Source: a virus. Taken from it: DNA of 32,523 bases. Made by a program: the position numbers and the translations under genes. Below, piece by piece: positions 13,398 to 21,525 of the stretch. The stretch is taken from IMG/VR virus record IMGVR_UViG_3300029787_000198, positions 1-32,523 of that record. One strand, given 5' to 3'. The notes below the pieces were generated by a model, which had not been told where the DNA came from, searched no databases, and worked only from the letters and a program-made list of their open reading frames with translations. Positions within the stretch are counted from its first letter, which is position 1, and every line of letters starts with the position of its first letter.

Positions 13398-13443
13398 TAT
13401 GCGATAAAGGTTCCGCGCTAATGTTGGCGCGACACTTTGGGAG
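13398..13443 (+). promoter_or_regulatory. Promoter/leader cassette copy 5
   Basis: TATGCGATAAAGG (13398-13410) directly after terminator copy A, hairpin CGCGC/GCGCG (13414-13431), then ACACTTTGGGAG (13432-13443) before ATG 13453. Confidence 0.6.
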
Positions 13444-13452
13444 CATTAAAAA

Positions 13453-13731
13453 ATGATTAAATTCACGGAAGCGACTGCAGTAAACAAGCCGCGAGGGTCC
13501 ATGGTCATCTGGTCTATGGTCAAGCGAATGCGAGACGTTAAACCCTCGCAAATCAAAAACGGAAAAGACTACATTGTCCGAAAAACCGAAACCGGCCCGT
13601 GGTTAATTTATCGCGCGGTAGATGGTCGATTGAAATCACTAGGTTACGAGTTCGTCCGGTGGGGGATTTTCAGCGATTCACCGGACGATGTTTTGCGCGT
13701 TCCTACCCGTAAACCGAAAGCCGTTCAGTAA
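13453..13731 (+). CDS. Hypothetical basic protein (92 aa)
   Basis: Preceded by cassette copy 5 and followed by a terminator, so it is a one-gene transcription unit. The protein is basic (many Lys and Arg: KRMRDVKPSQIKNGKDY, PTRKPKAVQ) with a beta-rich middle (YIVRKTETGPWLIYRAVDGRLKSLGYEFVRWGIF) that resembles a small OB or SH3-like barrel. DNA or RNA binding is possible from the charge but is not shown by a known motif. Confidence 0.7.
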   Translation: MIKFTEATAVNKPRGSMVIWSMVKRMRDVKPSQIKNGKDYIVRKTETGPWLIYRAVDGRLKSLGYEFVRWGIFSDSPDDVLRVPTRKPKAVQ

Positions 13732-13751
13732 CCGCTGGACCAGCTCCACAA

Positions 13752-13777
13752 CCCCGCCACCGTGCGGGGTTTTTTTT
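13752..13777 (+). terminator. Rho-independent terminator (copy B)
   Basis: Same stem, loop and T-tract as copy A at 13362. It ends the last gene of the cassette region. Confidence 0.9.
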
Positions 13778-13904
13778 GTACACATTTCGGCAGCGGGGTG
13801 ACTTTCGGCAGCGGGGGATAACTTGCTTTCCCTGGCTATGCGATTACTCGCATAAAACCTAGCGTTCCGGTTGACGGTCTCCGCTGGTTAATTTTTAACC
13901 ACCT

Positions 13905-13913
13905 TGTGGATAA
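13905..13913 (-). promoter_or_regulatory. Consensus DnaA box
   Basis: TGTGGATAA on the + strand is TTATCCACA on the - strand, the strongest bacterial DnaA-binding 9-mer. A single perfect 9-mer can occur by chance, but a one-mismatch copy lies at 14319-14327 in the same noncoding region, which raises the likelihood. Confidence 0.5.
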
Positions 13914-13976
13914 CCCGTAAAACCTGCGCCGCGCCGCCTGCCCCGTTCGCCCTGAAACGCACCACCAAAACCGTGG

Positions 13977-14043
13977 CCCGTGGGCCGTGGGCACTGGCAC
14001 CGCGTCCGGTGGGCCGTGAACCGTCTCCCGTGGGCCGTGGGCC
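13977..14043. repeat. GC-rich direct repeat CCCGTGGGCCGTGGGC, 50 bases apart
   Basis: Perfect 16-base copies at 13977-13992 and 14027-14042, with partial copies (GGGCCGTG, GCCCGTGGGGCCCG) between and after them. The composition is far more GC-rich than any neighbouring segment. Confidence 0.7.
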
Positions 14044-14230
14044 GCGATTTTTTGCCCGTGGGGCCCGTCCGTCGATCGCGTCAACCGCGCCGTCCAGCGC
14101 GAGCCGTGGCGACCGCGCCGCGCCGCGCGGCCCGTGGCCGCTGGCAACGGCTAATGTTGCATGTTTTTCGCAAACAATTACGTGAAAAAACGGTACGAAA
14201 ATTCCGTAAGTTGAGAAGAGGCCCGAAAAA

Positions 14231-14246
14231 TGTTCCACGTGGAACA
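14231..14246. promoter_or_regulatory. parS-type palindrome TGTTCCACGTGGAACA
   Basis: Perfect 16-base palindrome. Bacterial chromosomal parS sites have the form TGTTYCACGTGRAACA, and this sequence satisfies that pattern at every position. ParB binds such sites and spreads. No parA or parB gene is in the window, so host ParB would be the expected partner if the site is functional. Confidence 0.6.
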
Positions 14247-14354
14247 AAAAAGGCGTAGTTAGGAGTCCCAAGGGCCGTGAAATTTTGTTAATTTACAAAA
14301 CGTATGAAATCGCATACATTTGGATAACTTTTTGTTATAAATAAGGTTTGTTTT

Positions 14355-15818
14355 ATGACTTTTTCTACTGAAAACGAGATGGACGAGAAGCGTTTGAAGC
14401 TTGAATACCGCCTTGCGCAGTTGGAACGGGTTGAGGCTTGCCAAGGGAACTTTTTGGACTTTGTAAAAACGGTCTGGCCGGAGTTCATTGCGGGCAAACA
14501 CCACCGAATCATGGCGGAGAAACTTGAACTGGTGGCAAAAGGCGAGTTGAAACGTTTGATCATCAACATGCCACCGCGTCACACCAAGTCTGAGTTTGCA
14601 AGTTTCCTGTTTCCAGCGTGGATGATTGGTAAAAACCCGACAATGAAAATTATTCAGGCCACGCACACCACGGAACTTGCGGTCAACTTCGGTAGAAAGG
14701 TCAAGAATTTGATTGAGCGAGATGATTACGAAGAAGTTTTTCCGAATGCAAAGCTTGCGGCGGACTCAAAGGCTTCTGGCCGGTGGGACACGGATCGTGG
14801 AGGGATGTATTACGCCGTGGGTGTGGGGTCAAACCTCGCGGGCCGTGGTGCAGACTTATGTATTATTGATGATCCGCACTCGGAGCAGACAGCGATGTCT
14901 ACGAATGGCTTTGATGATGCGTGGGAATGGTATACCGGTGGTCCTCGACAGCGTTTACAGCCGGGTGGTGCGGTGATTATGGTGATGACGCGGTGGTCAG
15001 ATAAGGATTTGACGGGTCAATTGATGCGTCAGATGGCGCGAGACGCGAAAGCGGACCAGTGGGAAGTGATTGAGTTTCCGATGGAGCTACCTTCTGGAAA
15101 TCCTGTGTGGCCGGAGTATTGGACACGCGAAGACATGGAGTCGATCAAAGCAAGTATCCCGATATCAAAGTGGAATGCGCAGTATCAGCAGAATCCCACG
15201 GGTGATGAGACTTCGATTTTGAAGCGAGAGTGGTGGAATGTTTGGGAGAGAGAGGCTGTTCCACAGCTTCAGTACGTGATTCAGAGCTACGATACGGCGT
15301 TTTCCAAGCATGAGAAGGCGGACTACAGTGCGATAACGACGTGGGGTGTTTTTTATCCTGAAGAGGGTGGGCCTGCTAACCTTATTTTGTTAGATTCACA
15401 GAAAGGGCGTTGGGATTTCCCAGAACTCAAGAGTGTAGCGTATGATCAATACAACTTTTGGGAGCCTGAGACGGTAATTATTGAGGCGAAGGCAAGTGGC
15501 TTGCCGTTGACTCACGAGTTACGGAATATGGGCATACCCGTGGTAAACTTTACGCCATCACGCGGGAAAGATAAGTTGTCCCGTGTGCATAGTGTTTCGC
15601 CGCTATTTGAATCAGGTTTGATATGGGCACCGGATAAGGTGTGGGCACATGAAGTTATTGAAGAGTGTGCGGCTTTTCCGAACGGAGAGCATGATGACTT
15701 GGTGGATAGTACGACGCAGGCGCTAATGCGGTATCGACAAGGTAATTTTGTGCAATTGCCCACCGATGATTGGCGAGATGAGGGTGGTGCGTTGTTACCA
15801 CAGGCATATTACGGATAA
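14355..15818 (+). CDS. terL: Terminase large subunit (ATPase-nuclease)
   Basis: Motor of DNA packaging. ATPase domain: atypical Walker A MPPRHTKSE (residues 72-80), Walker B LCIIDD (168-173) and coupling motif MTRW (211-214). C-terminal RNase H-like nuclease (Terminase_6C type): D313 in SYDTAFS, E377 in IIEAKASG, and HDDLVDS (446-452). At 487 residues it has the usual size. The ATG lies about ten bases after a weak AAGG; the region upstream is noncoding and holds the parS-like site. It opens the late structural block, and the next gene starts five bases after its stop. Confidence 0.95.
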   Translation: MTFSTENEMDEKRLKLEYRLAQLERVEACQGNFLDFVKTVWPEFIAGKHHRIMAEKLELVAKGELKRLIINMPPRHTKSEFASFLFPAWMIGKNPTMKIIQATHTTELAVNFGRKVKNLIERDDYEEVFPNAKLAADSKASGRWDTDRGGMYYAVGVGSNLAGRGADLCIIDDPHSEQTAMSTNGFDDAWEWYTGGPRQRLQPGGAVIMVMTRWSDKDLTGQLMRQMARDAKADQWEVIEFPMELPSGNPVWPEYWTREDMESIKASIPISKWNAQYQQNPTGDETSILKREWWNVWEREAVPQLQYVIQSYDTAFSKHEKADYSAITTWGVFYPEEGGPANLILLDSQKGRWDFPELKSVAYDQYNFWEPETVIIEAKASGLPLTHELRNMGIPVVNFTPSRGKDKLSRVHSVSPLFESGLIWAPDKVWAHEVIEECAAFPNGEHDDLVDSTTQALMRYRQGNFVQLPTDDWRDEGGALLPQAYYG

Positions 15819-15823
15819 ACGCT

Positions 15824-17332
15824 ATGGCAGAGTTTCAAAGTCTAGAACAAATCAACGAAGTCCGCGCTGGAATGGGTCTCCCCCCACTTTCTATGGCAGA
15901 TTTAACAAATGCAAGAATGTTAGGTTCAGACCCTTATACGTTTATGGAGCTTGGGAGTGGCACAGGTGGCGGTGGCGGTGGTGCGAGTCCAACGCCTTTT
16001 CCATCTTTTGGTTTAGGGAATTTTAACTATGGTTTTGTTCCCGGTTTAGGTACTTTTCCCGGCACAGGAGAAGAAGACGGCTCTGAAACGGGCGATCAGG
16101 AGGGTCTTTTAGGCGAAGAGGTCGATCCAGTACCTCTACCGCCGCCGATCAATTTTTTTGGTCAGGCACCTACGGGTGATCGAGGACAGTTTACGACCGA
16201 TGATATATTGGTGTCTTCATCAGAACAGCCAAATATGTATGATGCTGTATTTGCACAACAATTTGCTCCCCTTAATCCCTACGCCACGCCTGCCCCTACG
16301 CTCAATGTTCCGGCTCCTCGTGAAACTCCTAATTTGGTTTTTGAAACGGAGGCACCGACGCCCGTAGAACCTTTACCCGCGCCAGCGCCACCGGTTCAAA
16401 TTGTACCGGAACCTGCTCCAATAGCGCCTATTGTTCCAGAACCTTTACCTCCGGTGTCTCCTACTCCACCTCCGCCACCTCCGCCACCTCCGGTTGTTAC
16501 ACTACCCGTAGAGCCACCACCTGTAACCCCTGTGCCGGTTCCGCCGCCACCGCCCATTGTTGAACAGCCATTACCTGTTGTGGGAGGACCGGTTCCACCA
16601 CCTTCTACCATGCCGGTTCCAGAGCCGCCTCAAGAGCCAGAACCTTTGCCACCCGTTATAGGGCCGCCTGTTACTATGCCGGTGCCAGAGCCACCACCTG
16701 TGGAATTAGCTCCGCCAAGACCTTTACCGCCTGATCCAAAACAACCTGTGGTGACGGAGCAACCTGCGCCACTGACTTTTGCAGAGTTGTTGGACAACTA
16801 CACCAATCAAGGGCAAGAGCTAACTAAACAAGGTCAGTCGATTACACGAAACTTTCAATTAAGCGTAAGAGGCCCTACCAGAGGACAGGAACCAAATTTA
16901 AGCATAGAAGAACGTCGAAGCATGTTAGATCAGTTCAAAGCTGATCGTGAAGAGATTGAGTCTTTACAAGATGCGAATAGACGAACGCTTGCGCAAGGGA
17001 TTATGGCGCTTTCTCCAGAAGAAAGAGCTATGCGTTTAGATAACCCGCAGATGGCTACTATTTTGGGTAACTACTATGATCCTGAAACCAAAGGCATCAT
17101 AGGTCTTGCGATGGGTGGCTCTGTGAACATGGAGCGCGGTTCGGGAGACGGTATCGAATCATTTTTAATGGAATACCGTGACCCGGAGTCTCAGATGCAA
17201 GAGCGTCGAAACGCGACGTTTATGCGTAACATGCGCATGGCCCAGCAACCGCAGATGCCTCAGGGTCCACAGCCCACGGCCCCCGGAACAATGCAACAAG
17301 GAATCATGCCGATAGCAAAGCAGAGGCAGTGA
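15824..17332 (+). CDS. Proline-rich putative virion or head-assembly protein
   Basis: A 502-residue protein in three parts. Residues 1-60 are compact (EQINEVRAGMGLPPLSMADL) with a glycine run. Residues about 90-310 are a disordered Pro/Val/Glu-rich region of PEP, PPPP and PVP blocks. The C-terminal 190 residues are helical (ERRSMLDQFKADREEIESLQDANRRTLAQG) and include GLAMGGSVNMERGSGDGIESFLM. No enzymatic motif. Between terL and the metalloprotease-like and portal genes it may be an internal or assembly protein, but this is inference. Stop and next ATG overlap (TGATG). Confidence 0.65.
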   Translation: MAEFQSLEQINEVRAGMGLPPLSMADLTNARMLGSDPYTFMELGSGTGGGGGGASPTPFPSFGLGNFNYGFVPGLGTFPGTGEEDGSETGDQEGLLGEEVDPVPLPPPINFFGQAPTGDRGQFTTDDILVSSSEQPNMYDAVFAQQFAPLNPYATPAPTLNVPAPRETPNLVFETEAPTPVEPLPAPAPPVQIVPEPAPIAPIVPEPLPPVSPTPPPPPPPPPVVTLPVEPPPVTPVPVPPPPPIVEQPLPVVGGPVPPPSTMPVPEPPQEPEPLPPVIGPPVTMPVPEPPPVELAPPRPLPPDPKQPVVTEQPAPLTFAELLDNYTNQGQELTKQGQSITRNFQLSVRGPTRGQEPNLSIEERRSMLDQFKADREEIESLQDANRRTLAQGIMALSPEERAMRLDNPQMATILGNYYDPETKGIIGLAMGGSVNMERGSGDGIESFLMEYRDPESQMQERRNATFMRNMRMAQQPQMPQGPQPTAPGTMQQGIMPIAKQRQ

Positions 17333-18849
17333 TGGAAAGAGACTTACCTGTAGTTGATCCTTTAGATCTTCCGTTACCTGAACAATCTGATGCTGAAAAA
17401 TATGGGGTCATAAAGGCCCCTGATTCTCCAAGAATGGCAAAAGCGGCGGAGATCTTCCGTGCGCTTGAGCGTCGAGTTGAGGGAAGTCCTGCTGAGTTTA
17501 TGTTGCCCGGTGGTGGCATCGCTCAAGTTTTGGAGCGCAAGGCGTATGGTGAAGACCCGTCGGCGTTTGAGTACGCCATGGCGGGTTTGGATGCCACGGA
17601 TATCGTACCGGGTGCCGCGCCCCTTAAAGCGGTTCTTGTGGGTATGAGTGCAAAAGGCGCTAAAGCTGTCAGAGATCGTGTGGATTCTTTGCGAGGCGAG
17701 GGTCTTGAAGATGCACAAGAGGTGTGGAATGCCCAAGAAGGAAAAAAATATAGAGGGTATTACAGCCCTTCAGATGGTCAATTTCGCATGGAAATTGACA
17801 CATCCAAAGCTGATATAACAAGAGATGAGATAAAGTTACCTACACGAGTTTCCAAGGACGACAGTGTTCGATTACCTGACGTTTTAAAATTTGATGATTT
17901 GTTTGATCAGGTTCCCTCTTTAAAAGACGTTAAGGTCAAACAGCTTCCTCTTGGAAACCAAATACAAGGCACTGTAGCGGCATATGATGACGTAACAGAC
18001 ACTATTTTTATTCCGGGAGGTTTTAAGGATCTTAAAGATAACATTGCAAAAAGCCGCTTGTCGGCTTTGTTGCATGAAGTGCAACACGCTGTTCAAAAAA
18101 GAGAAGGATTTTTACAGGGATATAGCACACAACGTTTTACTACAGATGAATTTGAAGAAGCTTTTAAGGAGGCCAACAAAAGAAGACAAACTTTTGTGAC
18201 CGGTATTGGTGATGTTGCTAGAAAAGCGGGTGCAAAGTATCCATTAAGTGCCGCAAAAGAGTTTTCACTACTGGATAGTGTACGAATTAATCCAGAACTT
18301 TTTGAAAAAATAGTGGCAACAAATAGGTTTTCGGACGAAGGCCGAAAATTAAAGGAAGAGTTTGAAAGTTTTTACGCTCAACGGACAAAAGGGCAGAAAA
18401 ACGTTGTGCCGGTCGAAGTTGCTTTAAATAAATTAAGAGACTTATCTAATTCTTTTGAGGGTGATCTTCAAAAGATGTATAGCGTTGCCGCTGAAATAAA
18501 ACCTTTGATCAAAGGGTTTAAAGAAGCGGATGCAGAATATCAGCCTTTATATGAGCAATCCCGACGTGCATCTGAGATGTATATGCGCGTCCCCGGCGAA
18601 GTAGAAGCTCGAACAGTTCAACGGGCATTTGAAGGTAAAAAAGGTGCCGAAAAAGAACTGGTTCCTTTGGCTAGAGGAGATTTTTCACCAGAAGAGTATT
18701 TTTATCCGTTAGATCCCGAGTACAACATACCTACCAAAAAAGCCGAAGGCGGTGGCGTACAAAGTCTTGCTCCCATAGCCAAGGACATGTTTCGGGGTTA
18801 TGATGATGTAAAACGCGGTGTAGGATCGTATATACCGCATATCAAGTAA
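17332..18849 (+). CDS. Zincin-like metallopeptidase-domain protein (large-polyvalent-protein type)
   Basis: ATG 17332 overlaps the previous stop; an in-frame GTG at 17329 is less likely. The central LLHEVQHAVQKREGF (zinc motif H248-E249-x-x-H252, then Q and E) matches the HExxHxxQxxEG signature of peptidase domains in phage polyvalent proteins. About 180 residues downstream, YMRVPGEVEARTVQRAF is the second typical block of that family and probably supplies the third zinc ligand. The 505-residue chain has charged, helical regions around it. It lies between the Pro-rich protein and the portal, so a role in capsid maturation or as an injected protein is possible but not shown. Confidence 0.75.
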   Translation: MERDLPVVDPLDLPLPEQSDAEKYGVIKAPDSPRMAKAAEIFRALERRVEGSPAEFMLPGGGIAQVLERKAYGEDPSAFEYAMAGLDATDIVPGAAPLKAVLVGMSAKGAKAVRDRVDSLRGEGLEDAQEVWNAQEGKKYRGYYSPSDGQFRMEIDTSKADITRDEIKLPTRVSKDDSVRLPDVLKFDDLFDQVPSLKDVKVKQLPLGNQIQGTVAAYDDVTDTIFIPGGFKDLKDNIAKSRLSALLHEVQHAVQKREGFLQGYSTQRFTTDEFEEAFKEANKRRQTFVTGIGDVARKAGAKYPLSAAKEFSLLDSVRINPELFEKIVATNRFSDEGRKLKEEFESFYAQRTKGQKNVVPVEVALNKLRDLSNSFEGDLQKMYSVAAEIKPLIKGFKEADAEYQPLYEQSRRASEMYMRVPGEVEARTVQRAFEGKKGAEKELVPLARGDFSPEEYFYPLDPEYNIPTKKAEGGGVQSLAPIAKDMFRGYDDVKRGVGSYIPHIK

Positions 18850-18863
18850 ACCGGGAGAACTAG

Positions 18864-21320
18864 ATGGCGAACGGTGACGATAAGACCCCGTTATCCTCCT
18901 TAATGGATAGCACCGCAAGACCCGACGAAGTAACTGAAGAAGGCATGGAGCTAGACATTGAAATAGCTTCTCCGGGTACATTTGAACCTAAAATGATGGA
19001 AACATCAGAGGGTGTTGAGATAGAAACCGACGAGGACGGTAATGTAGTCGTTGATTTTGATCCCTCTGCAATGATCATTGTTGATGAAAACGATTTTTAT
19101 CGAAATCTTGCAGAAGAAATGGATGACCGTGAACTTTCGTCTATTTCTAGTGATCTTTTGAGTGAATACGAGGCTAACCGTTCCTCGCGTTCTGAGTGGG
19201 AAGATGCGTACTCTAAAGGTCTGGATCTTCTAGGTTACAATTATGAAGACCGGACGATGCCTTTTCGTGGCGCGACAGGCGTGACTCACCCTCTTTTGGC
19301 CGAAGCGGCTACACAGTTTCAAGCGCAAGCATTTAATGAGCTTTTGCCACCCTCTGGTCCGGTTAGAACAGCCGTCATGGGTGAAGCTACACGAGACAAG
19401 GTAGCTCAAGCAGAACGTGTAAAAGAGTTTATGAATTACTACATCACGGATGTGATGGAAGACTACACCCCTGAGTTTGACCAGATGCTTTTCTATTTGC
19501 CTCTGGCTGGTTCTACCTTCAAGAAAGTGTATTACGACGAGACTTTGGACCGTGCGGTTAGTAAGTTTGTCCCTGCAGAGGATTTGGTTGTCCCTTATTC
19601 CGCTTCGGACTTAGAAAGCTGTCCAAACATCACTCAGGTTATAAAGATGCCTTTGAACGATGTTCGTAAGCGTCAAGTAGCTGGTTTTTACCGTGACATA
19701 CAGATTTTGCCATCACAAGGCACCAGTCAGGATGATGTTACGGACACAATGGACAAGATTGAAGGCGTAGAGCCAAGCATGATCGACTATGACTGCACTC
19801 TTTTGGAGTGTCATGTTGATCTTGACCTACCCGGATTCGAGGACATGGGGGAAGATGGCGAGCCTACAGGGATAAAAATCCCGTATGTCGTCACAATTAG
19901 CGAGGACAACGGTCAAGTTTTGGCCGTTCGTCGCAACTATCGCGAAGAAGACGAAATGCAACGCAAGATTCAGTATTTCGTGCATTACAAGTTCCTACCG
20001 GGTTTTGGTTTCTACGGTCTTGGTCTTATTCACACGATTGGTGGCTTGTCTAGAACGGCAACAGCGGCATTGCGTCAATTAGTAGATGCGGGCACGTTTT
20101 CTAATTTACCCGCAGGGTTCAAAGCTCGCGGACTACGGATCAGGGACGATGAAGAGCCTTTACAGCCCGGTGAGTTTCGTGATGTAGACGCGCCCGGTGG
20201 TGCCATTCGTGACAGCTTGATGCCTTTGCCGTTTAAAGGACCAGACCAAACACTCTTTCAGCTTTTAGGTTTTGTTGTTGATGCAGGTCGTCGCTTTGCC
20301 ACGATTACCGACTTGAAGGTTGGTGACGGTAATCAGGGTGCCGCAGTTGGTACGACGGTGGCTATGTTAGAGCAAGGCTCGCGGGTCATGAGCGCCGTAC
20401 ATAAGAGACTGCACTATGCCATGCGAAAAGAGTTCAAGATTCTTGCAAGAGTCATGTCAGAGTATCTACCGCAGGAATATCCGTTTACTGTGGAAGGTGG
20501 CGACCAAACTATCATGGCGGCTGACTTCGACGATCGTGTTGATGTTGTACCGGTTTCTAACCCGAATATTTTCTCGCAAGCACAGCGTATTGCTTTGGCT
20601 CAGTCACAGCTTGAGATCGCTATGCAAGCCCCTCAGATGCATGACTTGCATGAAGCTTATCGTCGTGTGTATGAAGCTTTGGGTGTTCGAGATATTGAGA
20701 AGATCTTGTTGCCGCCTCCTTCGGATGAGCCGGAGCCTAAAGATCCTGCTCAAGAAAACATTGATGCAATTAGTGGCATTGAGTTAAAAGCTTTTGACGG
20801 TCAAAATCATGATGCGCACATTATGTCTCACTTGATCTTTGGCATGTCTCCAATAGTTGCTCAAGACCCCATGGCGGCACAGGGTTTGGTCAAGCATGTG
20901 TTGGAACATGTTCGAATGAAGGCACAGGAGCAGGCCGCAGTTCAGTTTATGCAACAAACAGGGGGACAGCCTCTTACACCTGAACTTGAGCTAGAACTGG
21001 AGGCGCTTGTTGCGCAACTGGTAGTTCAAGAAATGCAGAACATGAAGCAAATTCAGATGCAGTTGTCCGGTGCTGGACAGCCGCCTGCACCAGATCCTCT
21101 GGTCGAACTCAAGCAACAGGAGTTGCAGTTGGATGCACAGCGTCAACAGGCTGAATTAACAATGGATCAGCAAGAGTTGGCGATGGATCAGCAACGAATG
21201 CAAAACAAGAGTCAGGAGTTCCAGCAACGTTTGGAGAGCCAAGAGCGTCAAACTCAGGCTAGAATACAAGCCGCGCTAGAGCGTGAAATGTTGAAACAAC
21301 AAGCACAAGGGAGACGATAA
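18864..21320 (+). CDS. Portal protein
   Basis: Dodecameric ring at the head vertex through which DNA passes. An acidic, disordered N-terminus of about 75 residues precedes a portal-typical body: SEWEDAYSKGLDLLGYNYEDRTMPFRGATGVTHPLLAEAATQFQAQAFNELLPPSGP (about 110-165) is a strongly conserved entry block in short-tailed phage portals. A long helical Gln-rich tail (about residues 700-818, QQELQLDAQRQQAELTMDQQEL) resembles the extended C-terminal barrel or coiled coil. At 818 residues it is within the large P22-like size range. It follows the metallopeptidase gene and ends in a TAATG overlap with a small gene. Confidence 0.88.
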   Translation: MANGDDKTPLSSLMDSTARPDEVTEEGMELDIEIASPGTFEPKMMETSEGVEIETDEDGNVVVDFDPSAMIIVDENDFYRNLAEEMDDRELSSISSDLLSEYEANRSSRSEWEDAYSKGLDLLGYNYEDRTMPFRGATGVTHPLLAEAATQFQAQAFNELLPPSGPVRTAVMGEATRDKVAQAERVKEFMNYYITDVMEDYTPEFDQMLFYLPLAGSTFKKVYYDETLDRAVSKFVPAEDLVVPYSASDLESCPNITQVIKMPLNDVRKRQVAGFYRDIQILPSQGTSQDDVTDTMDKIEGVEPSMIDYDCTLLECHVDLDLPGFEDMGEDGEPTGIKIPYVVTISEDNGQVLAVRRNYREEDEMQRKIQYFVHYKFLPGFGFYGLGLIHTIGGLSRTATAALRQLVDAGTFSNLPAGFKARGLRIRDDEEPLQPGEFRDVDAPGGAIRDSLMPLPFKGPDQTLFQLLGFVVDAGRRFATITDLKVGDGNQGAAVGTTVAMLEQGSRVMSAVHKRLHYAMRKEFKILARVMSEYLPQEYPFTVEGGDQTIMAADFDDRVDVVPVSNPNIFSQAQRIALAQSQLEIAMQAPQMHDLHEAYRRVYEALGVRDIEKILLPPPSDEPEPKDPAQENIDAISGIELKAFDGQNHDAHIMSHLIFGMSPIVAQDPMAAQGLVKHVLEHVRMKAQEQAAVQFMQQTGGQPLTPELELELEALVAQLVVQEMQNMKQIQMQLSGAGQPPAPDPLVELKQQELQLDAQRQQAELTMDQQELAMDQQRMQNKSQEFQQRLESQERQTQARIQAALEREMLKQQAQGRR

Positions 21321-21523
21321 TGGCTTCAGTAAAGATTATGGGTGGTCCTATGAAAGAGCCACCAAAGCCCAGCCGCGAAGCAGACATTGAAGGTCAAGGC
21401 AAAATTCCATATTGCACTATGACTGAAGAAAAGACACCAAGCATTGGTGAAGGCAAGGTTACCACTGGTAAGAAGCGCGGCATGGGTGCGGCACTTCGAG
21501 GCAGTCGATTTACGAGCGCATAG
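21320..21523 (+). CDS. Small basic phage protein (67 aa)
   Basis: Starts on the last base of the portal stop. Very polar, Gly- and Lys-rich (GGPMKEPPKPSRE, GKVTTGKKRGMGAALRGSRF) with little secondary structure expected. The RGMGAALRGSRF tail resembles those of other small proteins in marine phage head modules. Function unknown; a minor capsid or packaging role is possible from its position only. Confidence 0.65.
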   Translation: MASVKIMGGPMKEPPKPSREADIEGQGKIPYCTMTEEKTPSIGEGKVTTGKKRGMGAALRGSRFTSA

Positions 21524-21525
21524 TT

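Larger units (their letters stand above)
13778..14354. other. 577-base noncoding region: candidate origin/partition locus
   Basis: No convincing gene. Contents in order: TTTCGGCAGCGGGG repeated at 13785 and 13803 (period 18); the palindrome TATGCGATTACTCGCATA (13837-13854), which carries the cassette motif without an obvious downstream gene; a consensus DnaA box (13905-13913); a highly GC-rich block (about 13920-14150) in which CCCGTGGGCCGTGGGC is repeated at 13977 and 14027; a parS-like palindrome (14231-14246); a DnaA-like TTTGGATAA (14319-14327); and an AT-rich leader to terL. Together these suggest a replication, partition or packaging control region. Confidence 0.55.

Noticed and set aside
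13836-14271. Overlapping frames on both strands in the GC-rich block (93, 92, 103 and 127 residues)
   Set aside because: All are Arg/Pro/Gly-rich products of high GC and direct repeats, with no ribosome binding site and no consistent start; the region reads better as noncoding.
16396-16611. Glycine-rich - strand frame of 71 residues
   Set aside because: It is the antisense of the proline-rich codons (CCN to NGG) of the + strand gene.
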